The notes below the pieces were generated by a model that was given only the letters and a program-made list of their open reading frames with translations, searched no databases and was not told where the DNA came from. This document shows positions 31,258 through 37,701 of a stretch of DNA of 37,701 nt, in pieces (the stretch's first letter is position 1; every line of letters starts with the position of its first letter). Both the position numbers and the translations under genes were made by a program. Source of the DNA: Candidatus Jacksonbacteria bacterium RIFOXYB2_FULL_44_15 (lineage in GTDB: Bacteria > Patescibacteriota > Patescibacteriia > UBA9629); contig MHJY01000030.1 of the NCBI GenBank assembly GCA_001818235.1, forward strand, positions 1 through 37,701, written 5' to 3'.

Positions 31258-33563
31258 TATTGCATTCTAACTTTGTAGCTCACGCTCCCCGATCCGCCAA
31301 CCGGCACAAAAGGGATTATCCAAGTTAAAGTATTATCGATGAATGTTGGATCGCCAACGGCAGAACCATCAACATAAATAGTCCCCGCAGGAATAGTTTC
31401 AGTGATGACCAGATGGTCAACTTGGGCTTCACCGGTATTTTCGTAAGTTAAAGTGTGGGTAACGACAACCGCGGATGATGCTGAAACTTCAAAAGTTTTT
31501 GTTGCTGTATCACTGGCAGGATAAGCAAAGCTTATTTTGCCTGAGCTGTCAGCCATTAAATTATAGGCAGTCGCGCCGTCAATTTTTACCTGGTAATTTT
31601 TTCCGGACATTAAATCACCGACTATATGACTAGTTGTGATGTTGGGCATTGTGGCCGATTCTGTCCATTTTTTCGAATAAGTACCAGTGGTATTCCAATC
31701 ACTGACGGAAACAACAACAGCACCGGCTGAAGGGGTAATTATAAGATTACTTAATTCAGTGTTTGTTGTTTGCGGCCAAACATTATGGGTATAAACCCCA
31801 TTGGAATTAATTGTATTGATCAGCTCTTTATAAATTTTAGCCGGCTCGCGGATAATAACCTCGGAAAGGCTCGGGCTGGCAGAACCGGCAGTGGAAAACA
31901 TAATGGCCCGGTATCTGATGAATCTTTTGTTGGCTGAAGTAATTTGCGAGCCAGCGCTTGTACCATAACTGATCTTTTGCATTCCTTCGGCAACAGTAAC
32001 AACCTCAGCGCCGGAAGAAGCAACATACGGAACGAAAGCGCTTAAAAATGAATCGTTTGGATTAACAAAATGATCGGTAAAAATAACCCATTGTTTATTT
32101 GCCACTGCATTATCCACCATGCTTTTGTCCAGTGTCAAATCGCCATCATACGTCCATAATAAATTCATCGGGCCGTAATTTGGATATCCGGAATTGGCGC
32201 TGCCGACGGTTTTGTACCCTCCTCCGCCTCTAACGTATGAATAATAATCGTCAAGAATAGGTTCGCTAAAAGAGTTAGGATGAATCCCGTAAGGCGTTGC
32301 CATGCCGCTAATCTTAAAACCTTGGTTTCTTAAATAAATGGCACATCCATCACCAAATTTAGTTCTAATTTGCGACTCAGTCAAAGTATTTAAAGCAGAA
32401 TGATCGGTGCTATGCCCGCCTATTTCCCAGCCGGCATTTTCTAAAGTGTGTAAATCGTTCAAAGAAAGATAGTTCGAGCTCATGCCGATATAATCCGTAA
32501 TAACGTAAACAGTCGCTTTAAAACCATACTGATCAAAAATCGGCTTCGCATATAAATACGGCGCTTTTAAACCATCGTCATACGTAAAAGAAACCATGCC
32601 TTTTCGCAACCACCCGTCCCACGTGGAATTATTATCAGAAACATCGGTCTGGATATACACCGGCGTGCCATTGCCTACGCCGCTCGCCTGCCAAACGATA
32701 TTTCCCCACACTGGATTTGTCACTCCAGTATCAAAAGCAACGCTTTGCAAAACTCCGGTCAGATTATAACCGTTTGGGTATTTAAAACTTGGCGAATACG
32801 GCTTATTGGTGATTCGCAACTCATCAAAAGCAACATTAATCTGCGTATTACCTTTCCCGGCAAAATATCCCAAGAAAAAATTACCGCTCAGGGTTGACAT
32901 TGCCGGAGCTCCGGCGGTAAAAAAAACGGTTGACGTGTTGCCGTCTACGGAGGACGACATCACCCCAGCCTGGGCATCCCAAGAAAAAATAAATTGGTGC
33001 CAAGCGGAAGTTGATGACGGAACGATGTTGTGCACCACCAGGATTTTTCCGCCAATTGTAATAAAAAATCTAGTGGTGATGCCGTTAGAGTTGGCGGTTA
33101 GATCATAAAAACTATTCCCGACAGAAAATAGATAGACATCTCCGCTCCAATTTGAGGATTTAGCCCAAAAAGAAACGCTGCCTTTTTGAGCATCAATGTT
33201 GCCATTTTTAGGAAAATAAAGCGTGGGCGAAGGAGTGGCTGTCAATTGAGCGCCATTTCCGCTTTGGCCAGCAACATAAGTAATGCCTATCCCAGTGCCG
33301 CCAACGCCGATTGCCGGATTGGCAATGTCGCTGTTTGAATCCATGTGAGACATCAACAATGTATCACTGTCGGACAATGTCGTTTCGAAAATTGGTAAAC
33401 TAGACATCTGAGAGGCAGTCGAAACATTTATCCCGGTAAGTGAGCCGATATTTTTAGTTGAGGCAAAATCCTCGGAAAATTCTGCCTCTGCAGTGTAGGC
33501 AAAAGAAAACGACAAAATGCCGAACAAAAAACTAAACAAGAGGATTTTAAAACTGGTTTTCAT
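31257..33563 (-). CDS. Secreted polysaccharide deacetylase (NodB) with LamG-like and DUF11-like domains
   Basis: About 768 aa from ATG 33563; the track uses TTG 33569. A signal peptide (FKILLFSFLFGILSFSFA) is followed by a LamG-like region (about 75-250: GSVSFWAKSSNWSGDVYLFS, then FDELRITNKPYSP). A NodB deacetylase domain follows (about 320-530) with metal site FTYDDG, GGHSTDHS and a later HxxH-like strand. The C-terminus (about 698-768) is a DUF11-type repeat (HTLTYENTGEAQVDHLVITE). Sequence flanking NodB looks like two halves of one carbohydrate-binding or discoidin-like domain (VYIQTDVSDNNSTWDGW before, then NKRFIRYRAIMFSTAGSASP after). It would deacetylate an extracellular amino-sugar polymer, perhaps peptidoglycan or host glycan. 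Confidence 0.85.
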   Translation of the reverse strand: MKTSFKILLFSFLFGILSFSFAYTAEAEFSEDFASTKNIGSLTGINVSTASQMSSLPIFETTLSDSDTLLMSHMDSNSDIANPAIGVGGTGIGITYVAGQSGNGAQLTATPSPTLYFPKNGNIDAQKGSVSFWAKSSNWSGDVYLFSVGNSFYDLTANSNGITTRFFITIGGKILVVHNIVPSSTSAWHQFIFSWDAQAGVMSSSVDGNTSTVFFTAGAPAMSTLSGNFFLGYFAGKGNTQINVAFDELRITNKPYSPSFKYPNGYNLTGVLQSVAFDTGVTNPVWGNIVWQASGVGNGTPVYIQTDVSDNNSTWDGWLRKGMVSFTYDDGLKAPYLYAKPIFDQYGFKATVYVITDYIGMSSNYLSLNDLHTLENAGWEIGGHSTDHSALNTLTESQIRTKFGDGCAIYLRNQGFKISGMATPYGIHPNSFSEPILDDYYSYVRGGGGYKTVGSANSGYPNYGPMNLLWTYDGDLTLDKSMVDNAVANKQWVIFTDHFVNPNDSFLSAFVPYVASSGAEVVTVAEGMQKISYGTSAGSQITSANKRFIRYRAIMFSTAGSASPSLSEVIIREPAKIYKELINTINSNGVYTHNVWPQTTNTELSNLIITPSAGAVVVSVSDWNTTGTYSKKWTESATMPNITTSHIVGDLMSGKNYQVKIDGATAYNLMADSSGKISFAYPASDTATKTFEVSASSAVVVTHTLTYENTGEAQVDHLVITETIPAGTIYVDGSAVGDPTFIDNTLTWIIPFVPVGGSGSVSYKVRMQ

Positions 33564-33621
33564 GGGCAATTTTTGAATGTCTAACGCAGGATAATCGGCG
33601 CCAAGCGACGAAAATTCTACG

Positions 33622-33658
33622 TTAGAAATTCATAAGAAAACGTTTCACTGTCCTCCTT
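33622..33658 (-). promoter_or_regulatory. Strong Shine-Dalgarno with an 8-codon mini-ORF upstream of the deacetylase
   Basis: On the minus strand AAGGAGGACAGTG is followed by AAACGTTTTCTTATGAATTT and a stop, encoding VKRFLMNF. Such a perfect Shine-Dalgarno is rare in this window. Just after it the sequence can form TCTAACG/CGTTAGA and TTCTA-ACG-TAGAA hairpins before the real start. It may be a leader peptide or a decayed gene start. Confidence 0.4.
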
Positions 33659-33667
33659 ATTTATTTA

Positions 33668-33907
33668 TCACGATTCTGGCAAATCTTTTTTCTTGGAAAT
33701 GCAATAACCCTGATCCTGCACCAGGGAAACAACAACGTCAATCCCTTCTTTGGAAAGTAGGTCGATAATCCCTGAGCTCAAATCTTTCGAAGTTGCTGTC
33801 TTTAAAAACACGCTCTCCCCCTGATTTTGAAGCAAAGTGATGACTTCAGCAATTGTATATACCGCCTTTTGCGAACTCTCTTGTTCTGAAGTAAATTTTT
33901 CTAACAT
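33668..33907 (-). CDS. Small hypothetical protein
   Basis: 79 aa, unrecognised. It is soluble, with no signal peptide or membrane segment. An alternation of helices (AVYTIAEVITLLQNQGESVF) and a beta strand (EGIDVVVSLVQDQGYCISKK) suggests a small alpha/beta fold. It is preceded by the SLOG-family gene (71 nt gap) and followed by the deacetylase operon. Coding is supported by clean codon use and operon-like position only. Confidence 0.5.
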   Translation of the reverse strand: MLEKFTSEQESSQKAVYTIAEVITLLQNQGESVFLKTATSKDLSSGIIDLLSKEGIDVVVSLVQDQGYCISKKKDLPES

Positions 33908-33978
33908 ATTTTGTATTTTTAACTAAATTTTAGTTTTAAAACTATCGCCGAAATATCGACCTCGCTGTTAGCTGATGT

Positions 33979-34527
33979 TTATTTCTGACAAATTAGGGCA
34001 ACCAACCTCCTTGGATCCGGATCAAAAATGACTTTGGCGCCGGTTTTTTTGTCCGCGTCTTCCAACAAAATTTTGATCGCCCGCTCAGTAATGCCGCCAG
34101 TGCCCGCTAGAACACCAATAGTTTTTCCGAGATCGTAAGCGATGGTAAATTCGTTCATCGTGCCAATGCGGCCGCTGATTATAATAGCCGCGTCAACACA
34201 GGCGACGGATGATACATTGCGATATTTTTTACAAACTGCCTCATTAGCCGCGTACTCGTAATCTTGGGGGACGAAAATAAAATCGGAAAAACCGAGTGTC
34301 GGGTAATTCGCTTGTTTGTGCCCGGCCAAATCAATTGCCGACGAAAAAGCAACGCATCGACCATTTTTTTCGCTGGCTCCTAATACCGCTTCATACGGTA
34401 AACCTGGGCAACCTCCAGTCACTAAAATCGCCTTGTTTTCCGCAATAGTTCGGCCAATTAATCGCGCCTTTTCTTTGATCTCATCGTCCATCACCTCGAT
34501 GGCCGAACCATAAACTCCGATTTTCAT
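33979..34527 (-). CDS. SLOG/LOG-family (TIGR00725-like) nucleotide-binding protein
   Basis: About 182 aa from ATG 34527 (MKIGVYGSA), which gives the normal Rossmann start; the track's first ten residues are probably untranslated. Visible are KIGVYGSAIEV, ILVTGGCPGLPYEAVLGA, and SGRIGTMNEFTIAYDLGKTI, which corresponds to the PGGxGTxxE loop of lysine-decarboxylase-like/LOG proteins with Ser-Gly-Arg in place of Pro-Gly-Gly. Relatives bind or cleave nucleotides (cytokinin riboside monophosphate, or NAD-derived signals in defence systems). No effector domain is fused. Substrate unknown. Confidence 0.75.
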   Translation of the reverse strand: MKIGVYGSAIEVMDDEIKEKARLIGRTIAENKAILVTGGCPGLPYEAVLGASEKNGRCVAFSSAIDLAGHKQANYPTLGFSDFIFVPQDYEYAANEAVCKKYRNVSSVACVDAAIIISGRIGTMNEFTIAYDLGKTIGVLAGTGGITERAIKILLEDADKKTGAKVIFDPDPRRLVALICQK

Positions 34528-34600
34528 ATTTATGTCGTCGCTCTTTATTATCTGCATAGGCTAATATCTAATTTTGCCGTCTCTAGCTACTAATTTCAAC

Positions 34601-34619
34601 TGTCCGATTTTTTCGGACA
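34601..34619. repeat. Small hairpin
   Basis: TGTCCGA-TTTTT-TCGGACA lies in the 118-bp gap between the Cys-rich protein and the SLOG gene. The sequence is close to the terminal repeat of the MITE-like element (CTGTCCGAAAATCGG). It has no T tract in the direction of transcription, so I do not call it a terminator. Confidence 0.45.
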
Positions 34620-34676
34620 CTTCAAAATATCCCTCCTCCCCAAGTAATTATGGTAATTTATAGTGCTACTTTCTTT

Positions 34677-35036
34677 TTAATTACACTTGCTCGCGCAATC
34701 AAATAATTTGATATTATCAGCTTTGTTGGCGTCGACGCATATTTGGATGCATAATTTACACTGGGTGAATTGTGAATTCTCTATTTGTCGGCATTGGCCA
34801 TTTTGAACCCCGCATTTTGCGTATTGCAAGCACCTGTCGCCAACCATGTAGCTTTCTGTACAAACCTGCGGCGGATTGGGACCGCATTTAATATCCAATC
34901 CGTGACAATTTTCCAGTGAACAGACGCCTGGGGAATCTAGTGTGGAATTTTTAGCCCCTTTAAAATACCAATAACCAACACCTAAGCCAAATAGGGCAAT
35001 CAGCGTTATTATTATAATTAGTGGTTTGTTTTGCAT
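34677..35036 (-). CDS. Membrane-anchored Cys-rich small protein
   Basis: 119 aa. An N-terminal signal anchor (PLIIIITLIALFGLGVGYWY) is followed by a short linker and about 80 residues with 12 Cys (CSLENCHGLDIKCGPNPPQVC, CLQYAKCGVQNGQC, CKLCIQICVD, CASKC). It would be displayed outside the membrane as a disulfide-stabilised knot. The Cys spacing differs from that of the pilin ectodomains, so it is probably an independent family. Function unknown; gene borders are clean. Confidence 0.7.
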   Translation of the reverse strand: MQNKPLIIIITLIALFGLGVGYWYFKGAKNSTLDSPGVCSLENCHGLDIKCGPNPPQVCTESYMVGDRCLQYAKCGVQNGQCRQIENSQFTQCKLCIQICVDANKADNIKLFDCASKCN

Positions 35037-35073
35037 GAAAGGTTTGTGCGGTGCGGCGGAAATAATTTTTAAT

Positions 35074-35229
35074 CTATTTTTGTTTCAATAAATTACCTAT
35101 TCTCTCAAAACAATCAAGTAAATCTTTATATGTATTTTTGCCGCCAAGAAAATCCCAAAACTCGTCTGCTACTTTAAGCTCATTGTCTAAGTCAAGCATC
35201 CCACGCATAGTCCAACGATCATAAAACAT
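35074..35229 (-). CDS. 51-aa unknown protein at the end of the restriction-modification operon
   Basis: Too short for the ORF track. ATG 35229 overlaps the TAA of the 70-aa gene (TAATG), and the frame runs to TAG at 35074. The protein starts MFYDRWTMRGMLDLDNELK and continues as an acidic helical sequence (VADEFWDFLGGKNTYKDLLD). Translational coupling, balanced residue composition and absence of repeats support a real gene. It has no recognised domain. Confidence 0.6.
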   Translation of the reverse strand: MFYDRWTMRGMLDLDNELKVADEFWDFLGGKNTYKDLLDCFERIGNLLKQK

Positions 35230-35441
35230 TAGTTATGATGCTTGGCTGTTTTTTCAACAGCCGCCTCAATCGCAGATCTTAAAGTAATATCCATTACACA
35301 TGACAACCCCGACTCAACACATTTTTCTGCAATATATAATTCATCATCAGTCAATTTTCTACCAATTCGTTTGATAGCGTCATTTTGTAAATCACCAATG
35401 GTTATTGGATAGATTACTTTCGTGTTTTGTTTGATTTCCAT
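35229..35441 (-). CDS. 70-aa unknown protein in the restriction-modification operon
   Basis: 70 aa, starting 4 nt after the endonuclease stop. It contains a short beta start (NTKVIYPITIGDLQNDAIKR) and helices (RKLTDDELYIAEKCVESGLS and LRSAIEAAVEKTAKHH). Soluble and acidic. It is coupled to the 51-aa gene downstream. The pair might be an accessory element of the system or a separate two-gene module; I do not recognise either family. Confidence 0.6.
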   Translation of the reverse strand: MEIKQNTKVIYPITIGDLQNDAIKRIGRKLTDDELYIAEKCVESGLSCVMDITLRSAIEAAVEKTAKHHN

Positions 35442-35445
35442 ATTT

Positions 35446-36192
35446 TTATTTTTTGATTATTTTTTCAAAACCAGAATTATACACAACTAATTTTTCCCAA
35501 TTGATTTTTCCATCATCACAAAACTTTTGCGAAAACTCCAACGTGAGTTTATTTATTATTTGGGCGTAATTTTCAACAAATTCTTCGTTTTTCTCCTTTG
35601 CTTTGTAACCAATCGGCTCGACGATGTCTATATATAATTTTTCATTTCCAGAAATAAATTCCCAAAATCGTTGTCCGCACAATTTCAAATAACCGCCCTT
35701 ATCCGGCTTATTGTCTTTGCCGAAACAACAGCCGTTGACTGCTAAAACTTTTTTGCCGGTTCGCGAGCTTAGTATTTTTTTTGCTTTCTCAAAATTAGTT
35801 CGCAGTTGTTTGATTTGGCTTGAATTACCCCAATTCCAACCGGCTTTAATTTCCACAACATAAATTGTGTTGTCTTTTTCAAATTCTAAATCAATGCCGG
35901 TTAATTCAGATTTTTTTGCGCCATAACTTTTATCACATATGAAAATTGCCAAGCCCTCAATAAAATCTCCAAAAAAAGTTTCTTCTTGCGATTGCAAAAA
36001 AGCGTCAAGAAATCCCTTAATTAAATCTTGTGCGGTAAGCACGTTTTTAGCCTTAAAAAGATAGGGATTTTTCTGTTTCAGAATTTTCATCAGCTTAATC
36101 TTGTTACGCATGCAATCTAATCTTTTTTGATGAAAAACAGAAATGTATTTTTCTACATATTCAAAAACTTGTTTTAAATTGATTTTTTTCAT
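35446..36192 (-). CDS. Type II restriction endonuclease (Eco47II/PmeII-like)
   Basis: 248 aa. The pattern KNPYLFKAKNVLTAQDLIKG, then SQEETFFGDFIEGLAIFI and GIDLEFEKDNTIYVVEIKAG with WNWGNSSQIKQL, matches the type II endonucleases related to Eco47II/PmeII as I remember them. The PD-(D/E)xK core is D101, E114 and K116. It cleaves unmethylated foreign DNA; I cannot derive the recognition site with certainty. The start overlaps the methyltransferase stop (ATGA), so the two are made together. Confidence 0.82.
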   Translation of the reverse strand: MKKINLKQVFEYVEKYISVFHQKRLDCMRNKIKLMKILKQKNPYLFKAKNVLTAQDLIKGFLDAFLQSQEETFFGDFIEGLAIFICDKSYGAKKSELTGIDLEFEKDNTIYVVEIKAGWNWGNSSQIKQLRTNFEKAKKILSSRTGKKVLAVNGCCFGKDNKPDKGGYLKLCGQRFWEFISGNEKLYIDIVEPIGYKAKEKNEEFVENYAQIINKLTLEFSQKFCDDGKINWEKLVVYNSGFEKIIKK

Positions 36193-37085
36193 ACCATTAT
36201 CTTTATCTTATTAATTTTATTAGTAAATAAGGATGGCGTATATTCATTTTTTTTTATTTTTTCTTTTGCTAAATTCACATATTCAGGTATTATCTCGATA
36301 CCTACAGAATTGCGTCCCATTTTTTGCGCTACCTCCGATGTCGTGCCGGAGCCTAAAAAGGGATCTAAAACCCAGTCATATTTATTCGTAAATAATTTAA
36401 TAAACCACTCTGGCAATTCTTTTGGAAAAGGCGCACTGTGATTTTTATTATTACAAACAGTAGCAAATTGCACGACATTAGTTGGATATACCTTGCTCCT
36501 ACCAAGCCAATTAGATACATTTTTCCCAAACCCGCTACCACTTTTTGAATTATCACGAATTTTGTCAGTTTGGCTCAAATTCTTCAATCTACCATTCGCC
36601 CAGTCGCCAATTTGCACCATTACATTTTCCTGGTACATCTTAAAATCACGTGTTTTATTGAATTGTAAAAGCCTTTCCCACGCATCGCGAAAACGATTAG
36701 GCCATTTACCCGGATAACAATTTTTTTTATGCCAAATAAATTCTTCAGTCCAAATCCAGCCCTGTTTCCGTAAAGCTAAAATAAGCTCTAGTACATAAGC
36801 ATTGCGTTCACCTTTATCAGCCTTTTCTTTGATATTTAAAATAAATGTCCCCGTTGGTTTAAGAACCCGTAATAATTCGGCGCTTATTGGCAAAAACCAC
36901 TCGACATATTTTTCTGGAGATATCCCGCCATAAGTATTCTTTCTTCTATCTGCATATGGAGGCGAAGTCACAACTAGATCAATAAAATCGTCTTCTATTT
37001 CTTTAAGTATATCTTTTGAATCGCCAAGTAGTATTTTTGTTATTATATCGTACATAATTATATTTTTACCAAAGCTTATGTTCAT
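36189..37085 (-). CDS. Type II DNA methyltransferase (N4-cytosine/N6-adenine, beta class)
   Basis: 298 aa. The catalytic motif TSPPYADRR (40-48) comes first and the SAM-binding motif DPFLGSGTT (about 240) last, giving the beta-class order; TSPPY suggests N4-cytosine or N6-adenine methylation. It protects host DNA from the adjacent endonuclease. I keep ATG 37085 because it overlaps the stop of an upstream mini-ORF (TAATG); ATG 37055 is the alternative. The central region (KDFKMYQENVMVQIGDWANG-like) should hold target recognition. Confidence 0.88.
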   Translation of the reverse strand: MNISFGKNIIMYDIITKILLGDSKDILKEIEDDFIDLVVTSPPYADRRKNTYGGISPEKYVEWFLPISAELLRVLKPTGTFILNIKEKADKGERNAYVLELILALRKQGWIWTEEFIWHKKNCYPGKWPNRFRDAWERLLQFNKTRDFKMYQENVMVQIGDWANGRLKNLSQTDKIRDNSKSGSGFGKNVSNWLGRSKVYPTNVVQFATVCNNKNHSAPFPKELPEWFIKLFTNKYDWVLDPFLGSGTTSEVAQKMGRNSVGIEIIPEYVNLAKEKIKKNEYTPSLFTNKINKIKIMV

Positions 37086-37219
37086 TAATAAAATACTGTT
37101 CGAACTTTACCATATTGGACAAGGTAAGAAATATTGGACTCATTAATTTCGCGCTTCAGAAAATCACTTGCCCAAACGCTCGCTTCTTTTATTGTTAGCT
37201 GTTGTTTTGTTTGTTGCAT
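37085..37219 (-). CDS. 44-aa HTH-like mini-ORF coupled to the methyltransferase
   Basis: Not in the ORF track. ATG 37219 to TAA 37085. The peptide contains LTIKEASVWASDFLKREIN then SNISYLVQYGKVR, the excisionase/MerR-like helix-turn-helix that some type II methyltransferases carry at their N-terminus. Here it ends right after this motif and the methyltransferase ATG overlaps the stop. It could be a free DNA-binding regulator (C-protein-like role) or the relic of a split fusion. Confidence 0.65.
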   Translation of the reverse strand: MQQTKQQLTIKEASVWASDFLKREINESNISYLVQYGKVRTVFY

Positions 37220-37357
37220 AGCTTAAAAAATAGCCGGCTTTATGTGGATAATCTGTAATTAGGGAGCAAAATTTGCTGGCTTGCCTAGCCGTAGCTTTCT
37301 TGATCCTCCAAAATTTTAATGGTTGCGATTTCTGTCTCTGGCTATTTATTAAAAAAA
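37220..37357. other. Gap before the restriction-modification operon
   Basis: About 138 bp without a supported gene. On the minus strand it has GCCGGCTATTTTTT shortly before the HTH mini-ORF and otherwise only AT-rich sequence. The 65-aa minus ORF at 37164-37361 crosses it in a different frame and is not credible. Confidence 0.5.
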
Positions 37358-37650
37358 TCAAAAAATTACAGTGACTTTCTCGTAAAGCATCGGCAAATAA
37401 TCCTGCCTCATTCTGAATTTCGTGCCATGATTATGACCTGTTCGCGCGTCAAAGTCAACAAGGATCTTTCCCTCTTCAAGTGCTTTCAAAAATCTCTCAA
37501 AACTGAATTTCTGTAACATCATTACTTTTATGTAGTGGTAAAATTCTTTTTTCCGTCTAATCTCTACTTCCGCTTGCACATAAAAAGTATTAAGCAGTTT
37601 TGTTCCGGCCTTATAGACATCACATTTCAAAAAGCTATTAAGATTTAGCG
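37358..37650 (-). pseudogene. C-terminal remnant of a MvaI/BcnI-like restriction endonuclease
   Basis: The frame is open from about 37650 (after a TAG) to 37358 and has no credible start; the track uses TTG 37630. The protein part KEFYHYIKVMMLQKFSFERF, then GKILVDFDARTGHNHGTKFR and MRQDYLPMLY, resembles the C-terminal section of MvaI/BcnI-type endonucleases (KAYML..., then PHDHG...R). The N-terminal catalytic part is missing, so it is probably an inactive fragment. It lies directly upstream of the intact restriction-modification operon. Confidence 0.5.
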
Positions 37651-37701
37651 CGAAAGCCTAATAGCTCGTAAGGGAACGTAGTATGGTTAAGATAATTTAC
37701 A

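Noticed and set aside
37164-37361. 65-aa minus-strand ORF
   Set aside because: It overlaps the HTH-like mini-ORF in another frame and shows no protein-like pattern.
37631-37701. Structured RNA at the window end
   Set aside because: The sequence is GC-richer than its neighbours and can pair weakly, but matches no tRNA or known RNA shape that I can recognise.

Overview
The window looks like a chromosomal segment of a Patescibacteria (CPR) bacterium, probably of the Parcubacteria group. This is inferred from gene content: a long tandem array of type IV secretion pilin-like genes with Cys-rich ectodomains; a surface protein carrying the 'ILLQVEANGEAWYVDP' repeat domain common in CPR genomes; an orphan solute-binding lipoprotein; compact versions of housekeeping genes; and many intergenic palindromes. 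TGA is used as a normal stop (for example in several ATGA overlaps), so this is not a code-25 lineage. Shine-Dalgarno motifs are mostly absent, and starts were chosen from overlaps, promoters and family length.

Layout. 1-2171: 3'-incomplete surface protein (minus). 2172-2748: gene-free and packed with palindromic repeats. 2749-5947: rsmA and a UvrD/PcrA helicase (minus). 5941-10868: plus-strand run from a consensus sigma70 promoter (S1-domain protein, ftsH, membrane protein, yidD, yidC). 11046-11339: DUF721/DciA-like gene. 11357-14035: minus-strand operon yebC-ruvC-galT-DsbA-like. 14449-23272: nine minus-strand pilin-like or related membrane genes, interrupted by a Panacea (DUF4065) toxin-antitoxin candidate with its own strong promoter. 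23441-25751: galU plus a solute-binding lipoprotein. 25948-28289: metal ABC transporter (znuC, znuB) with a truncated sensor-like membrane protein and a mini heme-type membrane protein. 28360-33563: four-gene operon (secreted deacetylase, alpha/beta hydrolase, V4R-like protein, PEP-utilising mobile-domain protein). 33668-35036: small hypothetical, SLOG-family and Cys-rich anchored proteins. 35074-37219: type II restriction-modification operon with a separate HTH-like mini-ORF in front and two tiny unknown genes behind. 37358-37650: remnant of a second restriction enzyme.

The left half combines envelope and protein quality control (FtsH, YidC/YidD) with DNA and RNA maintenance (RuvC, YebC, RsmA, PcrA, DUF721). 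The middle is dedicated to the cell surface: pilin-like subunits, some carrying Ig-like and disulfide-rich domains, a sugar-binding lipoprotein and UDP-glucose supply. The right end is accessory, with restriction-modification and orphan genes.

Three repeat families recur: (i) a GTCATCCCGAGC...GCTCGGAATGAC hairpin family; (ii) long AT-rich imperfect palindromes; (iii) a 125-bp MITE-like element present twice in opposite orientation around 22.4-25.8 kb. All identifications come from reading the sequence and recalling family motifs; no database search was run.
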